Below are positions 16,075-24,752 of a stretch of DNA of 64,000 bases, one piece after another (position 1 is the stretch's first letter; each line of letters begins with the position of its first letter). Under the pieces are notes generated by a model. It did not search any database and had not been told where the DNA came from. It saw nothing but the letters and a program-made list of their open reading frames with translations. The DNA lies in contig NZ_CP039649.1 of assembly GCF_004923315.1 (NCBI RefSeq), positions 830,001-894,000 on the forward strand. Reading direction: 5' to 3'. The position numbers and the translations under genes were made by a program. The DNA is from Azospirillum sp. TSA2s. Lineage in GTDB: Bacteria; Pseudomonadota; Alphaproteobacteria; Azospirillales; Azospirillaceae.

Positions 16075-17697
16075 ATGCGACGCGCTCTCCGCTGGCTGAT
16101 GGCCGTCTGTGTGGTGGTCGCCACATCGACCGCCGCCTATGCCGCTGACCTCCGCCCGCTTGTCCAGGCCCTGGGCAGCGGCGGCTATTCCGGAACCGAA
16201 AAGGCCCTGGCGCAACTGTCGGAGGCCGGCGACCCGGCCGCTGTGCCGGTGATCGAGGCGCTGCAGGCCGGCGACCTCTATGTGCGCAAGGCCGACGGGA
16301 CCGTGGTCGTCGCCCGCAAGGCCGGCGACGCCTTTTCCCTGACCGACCCGCTGACCCGCGCCGCGCTCGGCGATATGCCGGCCGCCGCGGTCGAGAAGAT
16401 CCGCATCAACAATTCGCTGCGCCGCGCCATCAGCGCTTCGCTGGGCGCGCTCACGCTGATGAGCCCCGATGCCGGCGTCCGCCGCTCCGCCGCCGATGCG
16501 GTGTTCAAGAGCCGCGACGCCTCCGCGCTGGAGACGCTGAACGCCGCCATCGCCAAGGAGCAGGACAAGGGCGTCCGCGCCGCCATGGAGCAGGCACGCG
16601 CCGCCATCCTGCTGACCGGCGAGGCCGCGTCGAAGATGAGCGATGCCGAAATCCAGTCGGCGACCGACACGCTGGCCGCCCGCGGCGACCGCGACGCGCT
16701 GGTGCTGCTGAACATGGTCGCCGGGTCCGGCGCATCCGACGTCACCAAGCGCTCGGCCGCCGCCGCCGTCTCCACCCTGGAACAGAAGCTGGCCTTCTGG
16801 GCCGCGCTGCAAAATCTCTGGTACGGGCTGTCGCTGGGCTCGGTGCTGCTGCTGGCCGCCATTGGCCTCGCCGTCACCTTCGGCGTGATGGGCGTCATCA
16901 ACATGGCCCATGGCGAGATGGTGATGATCGGCGCCTACACCACCTTCCTGGTGCAGGAGTTCTTCCGCGCCCATGCCCCCGGCCTGTTCGACCTGTCGAT
17001 CCTGGTGGCGCTGCCCGCCGCCTTCATCGTGTCCGGCGGCGTCGGCATCATCATCGAGCGCAGCGTGATCCGCTGGCTCTACGGTCGTCCCTTGGAAACA
17101 CTGCTCGCCACCTGGGGCCTGTCTCTCGCGCTCCAGCAAGCGGTCCGTTCGATCTTCGGCCCGACCAACCGCGAGGTCGGCGCGCCCAGCTGGATGTCCG
17201 GCGCCTTCGAACTGGGCGGCCTGACCATCACCTATGGCCGGCTGTGGATCGTCATCTTCGCCTTCGCCGTCTTCGCCGCGCTGCTGGTGGCGCTGAAGCG
17301 CACATGGTTCGGCCTGTCGATCCGCGCGGTGACGCAGAACCGGCCGATGGCCAACGCCATGGGCATCCGCACCGCGCGGGTGGACGCGCTGACCTTCGGT
17401 CTCGGCTCCGGCATCGCCGGTCTGGCCGGGGTGGCCCTGAGCCAGATCGACAATGTCAGCCCGAACCTCGGCCAGGGCTACATCATCGACAGCTTCATGG
17501 TCGTGGTGTTCGGCGGGGTGGGCAACCTGTGGGGCACGCTGGTCGGCGCGCTGACGCTGGGGTCCATCAACAAGTTCCTGGAACCCTATGCCGGCGCGGT
17601 GCTGGGCAAGATCCTGGTGCTGATCTTCATCATCCTGTTCATCCAACGGCGTCCGCGCGGCCTGTTCGCGCTGAAGGGCCGCGCGGTGGAGGCCTGA
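16075..17697 (+). CDS. urtB: Urea ABC transporter permease UrtB
   Basis: A 540-residue LivH-type permease with the long N-terminal extension typical of UrtB. A signal peptide (LMAVCVVVATSTAAYAA) leads into about 200 residues of Ala-rich, helical extracytoplasmic repeat. Around eight to nine membrane spans follow, from LWYGLSLGSVLLLAAIGLAV on. The permease signature is MGVINMAHGEMVMIGAY; the EAA-like cytoplasmic loop lies near the C-terminus (GVGNLWGTLVGALTLG). With UrtC it forms the membrane channel. The start ATG 16075 follows a GAAGGA site. urtC starts 4 nt after its stop. Confidence 0.95.
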   Translation: MRRALRWLMAVCVVVATSTAAYAADLRPLVQALGSGGYSGTEKALAQLSEAGDPAAVPVIEALQAGDLYVRKADGTVVVARKAGDAFSLTDPLTRAALGDMPAAAVEKIRINNSLRRAISASLGALTLMSPDAGVRRSAADAVFKSRDASALETLNAAIAKEQDKGVRAAMEQARAAILLTGEAASKMSDAEIQSATDTLAARGDRDALVLLNMVAGSGASDVTKRSAAAAVSTLEQKLAFWAALQNLWYGLSLGSVLLLAAIGLAVTFGVMGVINMAHGEMVMIGAYTTFLVQEFFRAHAPGLFDLSILVALPAAFIVSGGVGIIIERSVIRWLYGRPLETLLATWGLSLALQQAVRSIFGPTNREVGAPSWMSGAFELGGLTITYGRLWIVIFAFAVFAALLVALKRTWFGLSIRAVTQNRPMANAMGIRTARVDALTFGLGSGIAGLAGVALSQIDNVSPNLGQGYIIDSFMVVVFGGVGNLWGTLVGALTLGSINKFLEPYAGAVLGKILVLIFIILFIQRRPRGLFALKGRAVEA

Positions 17698-17701
17698 TCC
17701 G

Positions 17702-18862
17702 ATGCTGCTGCGCTTTTTCCTGATGGGGCTGGACCGCAAGGCTGGGATCGTCCTGACGATCCTGGCATTCCTGGCGGTGGCGGTCCCGGTGATGACGCTG
17801 TGGGTGCCGGCGGACTCGCCCTTCCACCTGTCGGTCTTCACCGTCTCGTTGCTGGGCAAATACCTGTGCTTCGCGCTGCTGGCGCTGGCGCTGGACCTTG
17901 TCTGGGGCTATTGCGGCATCCTGTCGCTCGGCCATGCCGCCTTCTTCGCGCTCGGCGGCTATGCCATGGGCATGTACCTGATGCGGCAGATCGGCCCGCG
18001 CGGCGTCTACGGCAACCCGGTCCTGCCCGACTTCATGGTCTTCCTGAACTGGAAGGAGCTGCCCTGGTACTGGCTCGGCTTCGACCAGTTCTGGTTCGCT
18101 GCGATCATGGTGCTGGTGGTGCCGGGTGTGCTGGCCTTCGCCTTCGGCTGGTTCGCCTTCCGCAGCCGCGTCACCGGCGTCTATCTGTCGATCATCACCC
18201 AGGCGCTGACCTTCGCCCTGCTGCTGGCCTTCTTCCGCAACGACATGGGCTTCGGCGGCAACAACGGCCTGACCGACTTCAAGGACATCCTCGGCTACGA
18301 CATCCAGGCCGACACCACCCGCGTCGCGCTGTTCGTGGCGACCGTCGCTGCGCTCGCGCTCTCCTACATGATCGCGTCGGGCGTCATCGGGTCGAAGCTG
18401 GGCAAGGTGCTGGTGGCGCTGCGCGATGCCGAAAGCCGCGTCCGCTTCATGGGCTACGACACCGAAAGCTACAAGCTGTTCGCCTGGACCCTGTCTGCCT
18501 GCATGGCCGGCGTCGCGGGCGCCCTTTATGTCCCGCAGGTCGGCATCATCAACCCGTCGGAATTCGCACCGGCCAGCTCGATCGAGGCGGTGATCTGGGT
18601 CGCGGTCGGCGGGCGCGGCACGCTGGCCGGCGGCATCCTCGGCGCGGTGCTGGTCAACATGGGCAAGAGCTACTTCACCGGCGCCCTGCCGGAGCTGTGG
18701 CTGTTCGCGCTCGGCGGTCTGTTCGTGGCGGTCACCCTGTTCCTGCCCAAGGGCCTGCTGGGGCTGGGCGCGCAGTTGAAGGCCAAGCTGCCCGGCCGCA
18801 AGACCCCCGCCCTCCCCAACGCCCAAACCGCAAACCAGACCGCTGGCCAAAAGGGGGCCTGA
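17702..18862 (+). CDS. urtC: Urea ABC transporter permease UrtC
   Basis: A 386-residue LivM-type inner-membrane permease with about nine or ten hydrophobic spans. Family landmarks are LDLVWGYCGILSLGHAAFFALGGY and, near the end, WVAVGGRGTLAGGILGAVLVN. The C-terminus carries a polar tail (from about residue 360) rich in Ala, Asn and Gln. It pairs with UrtB. Spacing to urtD is 3 nt, so the gene is tightly operonic. Confidence 0.95.
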   Translation: MLLRFFLMGLDRKAGIVLTILAFLAVAVPVMTLWVPADSPFHLSVFTVSLLGKYLCFALLALALDLVWGYCGILSLGHAAFFALGGYAMGMYLMRQIGPRGVYGNPVLPDFMVFLNWKELPWYWLGFDQFWFAAIMVLVVPGVLAFAFGWFAFRSRVTGVYLSIITQALTFALLLAFFRNDMGFGGNNGLTDFKDILGYDIQADTTRVALFVATVAALALSYMIASGVIGSKLGKVLVALRDAESRVRFMGYDTESYKLFAWTLSACMAGVAGALYVPQVGIINPSEFAPASSIEAVIWVAVGGRGTLAGGILGAVLVNMGKSYFTGALPELWLFALGGLFVAVTLFLPKGLLGLGAQLKAKLPGRKTPALPNAQTANQTAGQKGA

Positions 18863-18865
18863 CCC

Positions 18866-19612
18866 ATGAGCGCGGAATCGACCCTTCTCTATCTCGACGG
18901 CGTGTCGGTCAGCTTCGACGGCTTCAAGGCGCTGAACAGCCTGTCACTGGTGATGATGCCCGGCGAGATGCGGGCGATCATCGGCCCCAACGGCGCCGGC
19001 AAGACGACGATGATGGACGTCATTACCGGCAAGACCCGCCCCGACACCGGCACCATCCTGTTCGAGGGCGACACCGACCTGACCCGCCTGCGCGAGGCCG
19101 CCATCGCCAATCTCGGCATCGGCCGCAAGTTCCAGCGCCCGACCGTCTTCGAACCGCACAGTGTGTGGGACAATCTGGAATTGGCGCTGAAGGCGCCGCG
19201 CCGGCCGCTGAAGACGTTGACCTACGCCATCAGCCGCGACGACCGGTCCCGCATCGAGGAAATCCTCGACATCACCCGCCTGTCGGCCCTGCGCAACCGT
19301 CAGGCCGGAAGCCTGTCGCACGGGCAGAAGCAGTGGCTGGAGATCGGCATGCTGCTGGCCCAGGACCCCAAGCTTCTGCTGGTCGACGAACCGGTGGCCG
19401 GCATGACCGATGCCGAAACCGAACAGACGGCGGAACTGCTGTGCAGCATCGCCGGCAAGCATTCGGTGATCGTGGTGGAGCATGACATGAGCTTCGTCCG
19501 TGCGCTCGGCGTCAAGGTGACGGTGCTGGCCGAAGGCTCCGTCCTGGCCGAAGGTTCGCTGGACGCGGTGAGTTCGAATCAACAGGTCATCGACACCTAT
19601 CTCGGCCGCTGA
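18866..19612 (+). CDS. urtD: Urea ABC transporter ATP-binding protein UrtD
   Basis: A 248-residue LivG-type ATPase. Walker A is GPNGAGKTT, the ABC signature is degenerate in the UrtD manner (LSHGQKQWLEIG in place of LSGGQ), and Walker B is LLLVDEPVAGM. The H-loop is VVEHDMSFV. It powers urea import with UrtE from the cytoplasmic side. The non-canonical signature argues for urea or amide transport rather than branched-chain amino acids. Confidence 0.95.
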   Translation: MSAESTLLYLDGVSVSFDGFKALNSLSLVMMPGEMRAIIGPNGAGKTTMMDVITGKTRPDTGTILFEGDTDLTRLREAAIANLGIGRKFQRPTVFEPHSVWDNLELALKAPRRPLKTLTYAISRDDRSRIEEILDITRLSALRNRQAGSLSHGQKQWLEIGMLLAQDPKLLLVDEPVAGMTDAETEQTAELLCSIAGKHSVIVVEHDMSFVRALGVKVTVLAEGSVLAEGSLDAVSSNQQVIDTYLGR

Positions 19613-19626
19613 CCGGAGATCCCAAG

Positions 19627-20322
19627 ATGCTGGACGTTCGTTCCCTCGATCTGCATTACGGCGCCGCCCAGGCCCTGCGCAGCGTTTCCATGAAGGCCGA
19701 AATCGGCAAAGTCACGTGCTTGGTCGGCCGCAACGGCGTCGGCAAGTCCAGCCTGCTGCGCGCCATCGTCGGGCTGAAGCCGGTGTCCGGCGGCTCCATC
19801 GGCTGGGACGGCGCCGACGTGACCAAGATGGCGCCGGCCGACCGGGCGCGCCGCGGCATCGCCTATGTGCCGCAGGGGCGCGAGATCTTCCCGCTGTTGA
19901 CGGTGCGGGAAAATCTGCTGACCGGCTACGCCCCGCTGGCGCGCTCGCAACGCTCGATTCCCGACGAGGTGTTCGAGCTGTTCCCGGTGCTGAAATCCAT
20001 GCTGGACCGCCGCGGCGGCGACCTGTCGGGCGGCCAGCAGCAGCAGCTCGCCATCGGCCGCGCCCTGGTGACCCGCCCGCGCCTGCTGGTGCTGGACGAG
20101 CCGACCGAAGGCATCCAGCCCTCCATCATCAAGGACATCGGCCGCGCCATCTCCTATCTGCGCGACAAGGGCACCATGGCGATCCTGCTCGTGGAGCAGT
20201 ATTTCGATTTCGCCCGCGACCTTGCCGACGACTGGGTGGTGATGGAACGCGGCGAGGTGATGCTGTCCGGCCCGCGCAGCGACCTCGACGAGCAGGAGGT
20301 TCGCAAATACCTGACGGTGTGA
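19627..20322 (+). CDS. urtE: Urea ABC transporter ATP-binding protein UrtE
   Basis: A 231-residue LivF-type ATPase. Walker A is GRNGVGKSS, the signature is LSGGQQQQLAIGRAL, Walker B is LLVLDEPTEGIQP and the switch is LLVEQYFDF. The DEPTEGIQPSII string is typical of UrtE. It is the last gene of urtABCDE, 14 nt after urtD. No urease structural genes follow in this window, so urea breakdown must be encoded elsewhere. Confidence 0.95.
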   Translation: MLDVRSLDLHYGAAQALRSVSMKAEIGKVTCLVGRNGVGKSSLLRAIVGLKPVSGGSIGWDGADVTKMAPADRARRGIAYVPQGREIFPLLTVRENLLTGYAPLARSQRSIPDEVFELFPVLKSMLDRRGGDLSGGQQQQLAIGRALVTRPRLLVLDEPTEGIQPSIIKDIGRAISYLRDKGTMAILLVEQYFDFARDLADDWVVMERGEVMLSGPRSDLDEQEVRKYLTV

Positions 20323-20409
20323 TGCCTGCGGAATAACCGCGCCTCCAGGTGCGTCCTTCATCCATCGGGTCCGTCGTCCGGCGGGCCGGTTTTGGGGAGG
20401 AACCGCAGA

Positions 20410-20820
20410 ATGACGTCCGCACTCCGTGTCACCGCCGCCGCCATCGGCCTGGGAGCCGTCCTGTTCGGCGTGCCCGCCTTCGTTCAGGACGCCTTCGCCC
20501 AGGACAAGGAACCGGCCATGACGGGCAAGACCGCGATGGGTCCCGTCCTGACCGACGCGAAGGGCATGACGCTCTACGTCTTCGACAAGGACAGCGCCGG
20601 CAAGTCGGCCTGCAATGGGCCTTGCGCAACCAACTGGCCGCCGCTGATGGCTCCCGCCTCCGCCAAGCCGATGGGCAAATACACGGTGGTCACCCGCGAC
20701 GACGGCAGCCACCAATGGGCCTATAACGGCAAGCCGCTCTACACCTGGGCCAAGGACATGAAGCCCGGCGACGCCACGGGTGACGGCGTGAACAATGTCT
20801 GGCATGTGGCGAAGCCGTAA
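20410..20820 (+). CDS. Secreted-repeat (PF03640/COG4315-type) protein
   Basis: A 136-residue exported protein with a signal peptide (ALRVTAAAIGLGAVLFGVPAFVQDAFA). Two copies of the short repeat follow: KGMTLYVFDKDSAGKSACNG and its partner GKPLYTWAKDMKPGD, with CNGPCATNWPPLMAP between them. The family is called secreted repeat of unknown function and often includes lipoproteins; no lipobox cysteine is seen here. ATG 20410 follows GAGGAA. It stands alone after urtE. Confidence 0.8.
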   Translation: MTSALRVTAAAIGLGAVLFGVPAFVQDAFAQDKEPAMTGKTAMGPVLTDAKGMTLYVFDKDSAGKSACNGPCATNWPPLMAPASAKPMGKYTVVTRDDGSHQWAYNGKPLYTWAKDMKPGDATGDGVNNVWHVAKP

Positions 20821-20831
20821 GACCCCGTCCC

Positions 20832-20868
20832 GCGGTGTCGTGGTGGTGATTTCGCCCCACGGCGCCGC
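20832..20868 (+). terminator. Possible terminator hairpin
   Basis: GCGGTGTCGTGG (20832-20843) pairs with CCACGGCGCCGC (20857-20868) over 12 bp with two G-U pairs and a 13-nt loop, 11 bp after the stop of the secreted-repeat gene. Only a weak CTCTTT follows, so intrinsic termination is plausible but not certain. Confidence 0.4.
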
Positions 20869-21002
20869 GCTCTTTCGAGGTATTCCTAGCCTGTCGAGGT
20901 AATGCGCAAACGCTGACTTCGCAGGCGGCGCTCTTTAATGGTCGTTAAGGATCGAAACCGCAAGATGTCCTCACCGTCATCTTGCTCATGGAGCAGCAGG
21001 CC

Positions 21003-21155
21003 ATGTCGATCTACAACGCCGCCTCGTTCGAAGCCACCCCCTCCGCCGAACCGAAGGTCCGCAAGATGCAGGGTCTGCCGCGACTGGCGGTGTGGGCGGT
21101 GATGATCGGCACGCCGTGGGTGGTGATCGTGCAGGCGGTGCGCCTGATCTTTTAA
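21003..21155 (+). CDS. Small single-span membrane protein (50 aa)
   Basis: A 50-codon frame starting MSIYNAASFEATPSAEPK. A polar, cationic N-terminus (KVRKMQ) is followed by a hydrophobic helix (LAVWAVMIGTPWVVIVQAVRLIF) that reaches the stop. A purine-rich GCAGG site lies 5-9 nt before the ATG. It has the form of a short inner-membrane peptide with its N-terminus in the cytoplasm. I do not recognise a family. It lies alone between the secreted-repeat gene and a convergent phosphatase gene. Confidence 0.55.
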   Translation: MSIYNAASFEATPSAEPKVRKMQGLPRLAVWAVMIGTPWVVIVQAVRLIF

Positions 21156-21179
21156 ATCTGGCGCACCACCGTCACACCC

Positions 21180-22073
21180 TTACTGGGTCGGCGCCACCCA
21201 GGGTTCCAGCGCGCCGATCTTCTTGGCCCGCTTTTCGTCCGCCGACAGTTTGAAATTATGCCCATAGGGCGCGCTCTCGAACGAGCCGTATCCGGGATTG
21301 GCCAGCATCAGCCAGTCGCGCCCGAAATGCTCCTTCACCGTCTCATAGGCCTTCATCCGTTCCGCCTCGCTGCCGTTGGCGGCGTCGGTGAAGTCGTTGA
21401 AATTGTCGCCGAACAGCAGGACGATCCGGTAATCCTTGGCGATGTGGGCGCGGCGCGCGCTCTTCGCCGAACCCCACTCCTGCTTTTCCTTCGACATCAG
21501 GAAGGTATCGACGTTCCCGCCCATCGGGAAGCCCAGCGCCTGCGCGTTGCGGCGGGTCGGCTCCTCCTGGTCGGCGCTGCGGTTGGTGACGTAGAAGACC
21601 TTGACGCCCTTCGACTCGGCATACTGGGTGAACTCCACCGCACCCGGCACCGCCGTCGCCTTCTCCGCCTTCACCCAGGCGTCCCAGGTCTTGGGCGAGA
21701 AGTCGGTGCCGCTGGTCACCAGACCGGTCTGATAGGCGGAGTTGTCCATCGCCGTCTCGTCCAGGTCCAGCACCACGGCCGGCGGCAGCTCCTGGTAATT
21801 GCCGGTCTGCTCGGTTGCCGCGGTCCAGTTCTTGTCGGCCAGCGCCTTGTCCAGCTGGACCTTGCCCAGCGCATAGACCGCCAGCGCGTTGGCCTTGTAT
21901 TCGACCGACCGCTGCATCCACAGCTCGGCGTTCAGCAGGTCGCTCTGAGGCACCGAGCCTTGAGGCGCCGGATCAGCCGCCAGGGCGGGGCCGGCGAGAA
22001 GGGATAGGACAACCGCACCGGACAGCAGCGACCAGCGCCCGGAACAGGCGGAATTGCGCATCGACACACCCAT
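21180..22073 (-). CDS. HAD-family acid phosphatase (class C/lipoprotein e(P4)-like)
   Basis: A 297-residue exported phosphatase of the DDDD superfamily (class B/C acid phosphatases, 5'-nucleotidase e(P4) type). A signal peptide ends at ALA-ADP. The catalytic motif is VVLDLDETAMDN, in which the first Asp is the nucleophile. VFYVTNRSAD is motif II, and LLFGDNFNDF supplies the last acidic motif. It likely removes phosphate from nucleotides or sugars in the periplasm. No lipobox cysteine follows the signal peptide, so it is probably soluble. An alternative start lies four codons in, at 22061. Confidence 0.88.
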   Translation of the reverse strand: MGVSMRNSACSGRWSLLSGAVVLSLLAGPALAADPAPQGSVPQSDLLNAELWMQRSVEYKANALAVYALGKVQLDKALADKNWTAATEQTGNYQELPPAVVLDLDETAMDNSAYQTGLVTSGTDFSPKTWDAWVKAEKATAVPGAVEFTQYAESKGVKVFYVTNRSADQEEPTRRNAQALGFPMGGNVDTFLMSKEKQEWGSAKSARRAHIAKDYRIVLLFGDNFNDFTDAANGSEAERMKAYETVKEHFGRDWLMLANPGYGSFESAPYGHNFKLSADEKRAKKIGALEPWVAPTQ

Positions 22074-22144
22074 CCATCAAGTGTCATGGAACCGTCATCG
22101 AAGCACAGATCCGGACGCTTGGCGACGGTTGCGTGACCCATGCG

Positions 22145-23044
22145 TCACGGTACCCCGATACGCTCCCCCGGTTCCTTCCAACGCAGCGGGATTGCCGCCC
22201 TCCGCCGCCATCCGCGCTCCACCTGCAGGCTCCAGCTGCGCTGGGCATTGGGCAGGGCAGGGTCGGGTTCCCAATCGATGCCGACGGCCCCGGTCAGGTG
22301 CAGCACGTCGCCGCTGGCGGGTTCGACCAGCAGCAACCCGGCGCGCGGGTTCAACAGCATGTTGCCCAGCGTGTTGAAATAGCGGTTGCCGGAATAGTCG
22401 GGCACGATCAGCCGGTCGCCGTCGATCCGGATGAAACCCGCCGGCCCGCCCCGGTGCGACACGTCCAGCCGGCCGTCACGCCCCGCCGACGAGGCGGAGG
22501 CGACGAAGGCGGTGTCGGCCGCACCGATCAGCCGCCGCGCCTCGCTGTCCAGCCCGGCGAGCGTTTCCACCACCCCAGCTGGAGAGGGAGCCTCCGCCTC
22601 CGCCCGGCGGACATGGATGTATTGCGGGCAGTTGCCGAAGCTCTCCTCCACCGCCATGGCGAAGGCCAGCCCGTCGCGGGCCGCCACCCGGCCGTTCACC
22701 CGGTTGCGTCGCCGGGTGGCGAGGTCGATGCCCAGCGCTGCCACCGGCTCTCCCACCGCCGGTCCGGCCGGCCAGGGCTGCCACGCGCCATGGTCGGGCC
22801 GCACCCACAGCGTCTGCGGGTCGGCGGCGGAGACGAAGCCGGGGGCGCCGGTCAGCACCCCGGCCGCCGGGTCGCCGGCCTCGTCACGCGCGGCGACCAG
22901 CAGCCAGGGCAGCAGCGGAAAGAACTGCTGATGTTGGGGGATCAGCCGGTCGCGGATCGGCGCCGACGGCACGCGGAACCCGGCCCGCGCCTGCGCCTCC
23001 CGCTCGCCGGGATGGAAGGGGTCGGGGATGCGGTCCTGGTCCAT
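22145..23044 (-). CDS. Pyridoxamine 5'-phosphate oxidase-family flavin-binding protein
   Basis: A 299-residue protein from ATG 23044 with a split-barrel flavin-binding fold in its C-terminal half. Landmarks are CPQYIHVRRAEAE, then DGRLDVSHRGGPAGFIRIDGDRLIVPDYSGNRYFNTLGNMLLNP. Related proteins are annotated as FMN-binding or PNPOx-like and often sit next to glutathione transferase or ferredoxin-reductase genes. Here it follows a glutathione transferase gene on the same strand by 32 bp, so the two are probably cotranscribed. The exact reaction is unknown. Confidence 0.78.
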   Translation of the reverse strand: MDQDRIPDPFHPGEREAQARAGFRVPSAPIRDRLIPQHQQFFPLLPWLLVAARDEAGDPAAGVLTGAPGFVSAADPQTLWVRPDHGAWQPWPAGPAVGEPVAALGIDLATRRRNRVNGRVAARDGLAFAMAVEESFGNCPQYIHVRRAEAEAPSPAGVVETLAGLDSEARRLIGAADTAFVASASSAGRDGRLDVSHRGGPAGFIRIDGDRLIVPDYSGNRYFNTLGNMLLNPRAGLLLVEPASGDVLHLTGAVGIDWEPDPALPNAQRSWSLQVERGWRRRAAIPLRWKEPGERIGVP

Positions 23045-23076
23045 GGCCGTGCTCCTTCGGTCGCGGTGGCGGGCGT

Positions 23077-23709
23077 TCAGGCGGATTGCGGAATAGCGCT
23101 CTGCGGCATCGGGGTCAGCGCCGGGATCGCCTCCACCCGCTCCAGCCAGCGGCGGATCGCCGGATAGGGATCGAGCGGGATGTGGCCTTCCGGCGCGCGG
23201 GCGACATAGGCGTAGCAGGCGATGTCGGCGATGGTCGGCCGCTCCGCCGCCAGCCAGTCGCGGCTTGCCAGATGACCGTCCATGAAGCGCAGCACACGCC
23301 CGGCGACCGCCTGCGCGTCGGTCAGCGAAGCGGCTCCGCCCCACAGCGTCAGGATGCGCGCCAGGGCCGGCCCGAAGCGCAAATCGCCGGCGGCGATCGA
23401 CAGCCAGCGCTGCACCCGCGCCGCGTCCTCCGGCGCCTTCGGATTCCACAGGCCGGAGGCGTCATAGCGGTCGGCGAGATAGACCAGGATGGCGACGGAA
23501 TCCGGCAGGACGAGGTCGCCGTCGACCAGCACCGGAATTTGTCCGAATGGGTTCAGGGCGAGGAAGCTCTCCGACCGCCGCAGCTCGGCGCCAGCCTCGA
23601 CATAGCGGTAGGGCAGGCCGAGGATGTTCAGAAAGGCTTCCACCCGATGGCTGTGCCCCGACAGCGGCGTGCCGTAGAGCGTGATTGCGGGCTCGGTGGT
23701 GGTGCTCAT
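23077..23709 (-). CDS. Glutathione S-transferase
   Basis: A 210-residue cytosolic GST. The N-terminal thioredoxin fold begins ITLYGTPLSGHSHRVEAFLNILGLPYRY; Ser (TPLSGHS) is the likely catalytic residue. The cis-Pro glutathione site is seen in FGQIPVLVDGDLVLPDSVAILVYLADRY. The all-helical C-terminal domain has TIADIACYAYVARAPEG. ATG 23709 follows AGGGGAA. Its upstream region is shared with a divergent LysR gene, which may control it together with the flavin-binding gene downstream. Confidence 0.9.
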   Translation of the reverse strand: MSTTTEPAITLYGTPLSGHSHRVEAFLNILGLPYRYVEAGAELRRSESFLALNPFGQIPVLVDGDLVLPDSVAILVYLADRYDASGLWNPKAPEDAARVQRWLSIAAGDLRFGPALARILTLWGGAASLTDAQAVAGRVLRFMDGHLASRDWLAAERPTIADIACYAYVARAPEGHIPLDPYPAIRRWLERVEAIPALTPMPQSAIPQSA

Positions 23710-23820
23710 CGGACGGTTCCCCTGGATGACTGTTTCGCGGATGCCCACAGCCAACCACTTGCGCGCGTCGGCAGGAATGCGCTTTCATCAAAAGGGACTC
23801 TTTCAGAAATCGGAAGAATT

Positions 23821-24720
23821 GTGGACCGGCTGGACGAACTGGCGATCTTCGTGGCGATCCTGGAGGCCGGCAGCCTCGCCGGCGCGGCGAAGCGCCTGCG
23901 GCGGTCGGCGCCCGCGGTCACCCGCGCGCTGTCGGGACTGGAGGAGCGGCTGGGCCTGCGGCTGATCGAGCGAACCACCCGCAACCTCGCACCCACCGAC
24001 GCCGGCCGGCGGCTGGCCGAGCAGGCGCGCCGGCTTCTCGCCGACTATGACGAGGCGCTGGCCGCCACCGGCACCGACCGGCCGCTGCGCGGGCGGCTGC
24101 GCGTCACCGCGCCGGTGATGTTCGGGCGCAAGCATGTGACGCCGCTGGTCCTCGACTTCATGCGGGCCTTTCCCGACATCCGGGTCGAGCTGGTGCTGTC
24201 CGACGGCAACCTCGACCTGATCGAGGAGGAGCTGGACGTGGCGATCCGCATCGGTCCCTTGCCCGATTCCGGCCTCGTCGCCCGGCGGGTGGGGCAGGTC
24301 GGGCGCTATCTGGTCGCCGGCCCCACCTATCTGGTGCGGCGCGGCACACCCTTGATGCCGGAGGATCTGGCCGGCCACGACATCATCCTGTCGACCGCCC
24401 GGCCGCGGCCGCCCGACTGGCGCTTTCTGGTCGATGGGCGGGAGCGGGTGGTCCGGGTCACCCCGCGCCTGTCGGTCAGCCACATCGAGCCGGCGCTGCT
24501 GGCCGCCCGCGACGGGCATGGCATCGCCCGGCCGCTGTCCTATCAGGTGGCCGACGATCTCGCCGCCGGCAGCCTGGTGCGCCTGATGCCGCACACCGAG
24601 CCGGCGCCGCTGCCCGTCCATGTCGTGGTGCCGACGGCGCGGCTGATGCCGGGCCGGGTTCGTGCCTTCCTCGACCATGCGGTGGAGGGGCTGTCGGCGC
24701 TGGCGGTTCTGCGTGGCTGA
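23821..24720 (+). CDS. LysR-family transcriptional regulator
   Basis: A 299-residue LysR-type regulator of the CrgA/AaeR-like group. The helix-turn-helix is at about residues 5-40 (FVAILEAGSLAGAAKRLRRSAPAVTRALSGLEERLG). The effector domain has the usual RGRLRVTAPVMFG linker and DVAIRIGPLPDSGL. The start is GTG 23821, behind GGAAGA; the frame is open far upstream but that sequence is antisense to the GST gene. It is divergent from the GST/flavoprotein pair by about 110 bp and likely regulates it. Confidence 0.88.
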   Translation: MDRLDELAIFVAILEAGSLAGAAKRLRRSAPAVTRALSGLEERLGLRLIERTTRNLAPTDAGRRLAEQARRLLADYDEALAATGTDRPLRGRLRVTAPVMFGRKHVTPLVLDFMRAFPDIRVELVLSDGNLDLIEEELDVAIRIGPLPDSGLVARRVGQVGRYLVAGPTYLVRRGTPLMPEDLAGHDIILSTARPRPPDWRFLVDGRERVVRVTPRLSVSHIEPALLAARDGHGIARPLSYQVADDLAAGSLVRLMPHTEPAPLPVHVVVPTARLMPGRVRAFLDHAVEGLSALAVLRG

Positions 24721-24752
24721 TTCTGCTTGGCTGAAGGGGCCGTAGCGGGGCC

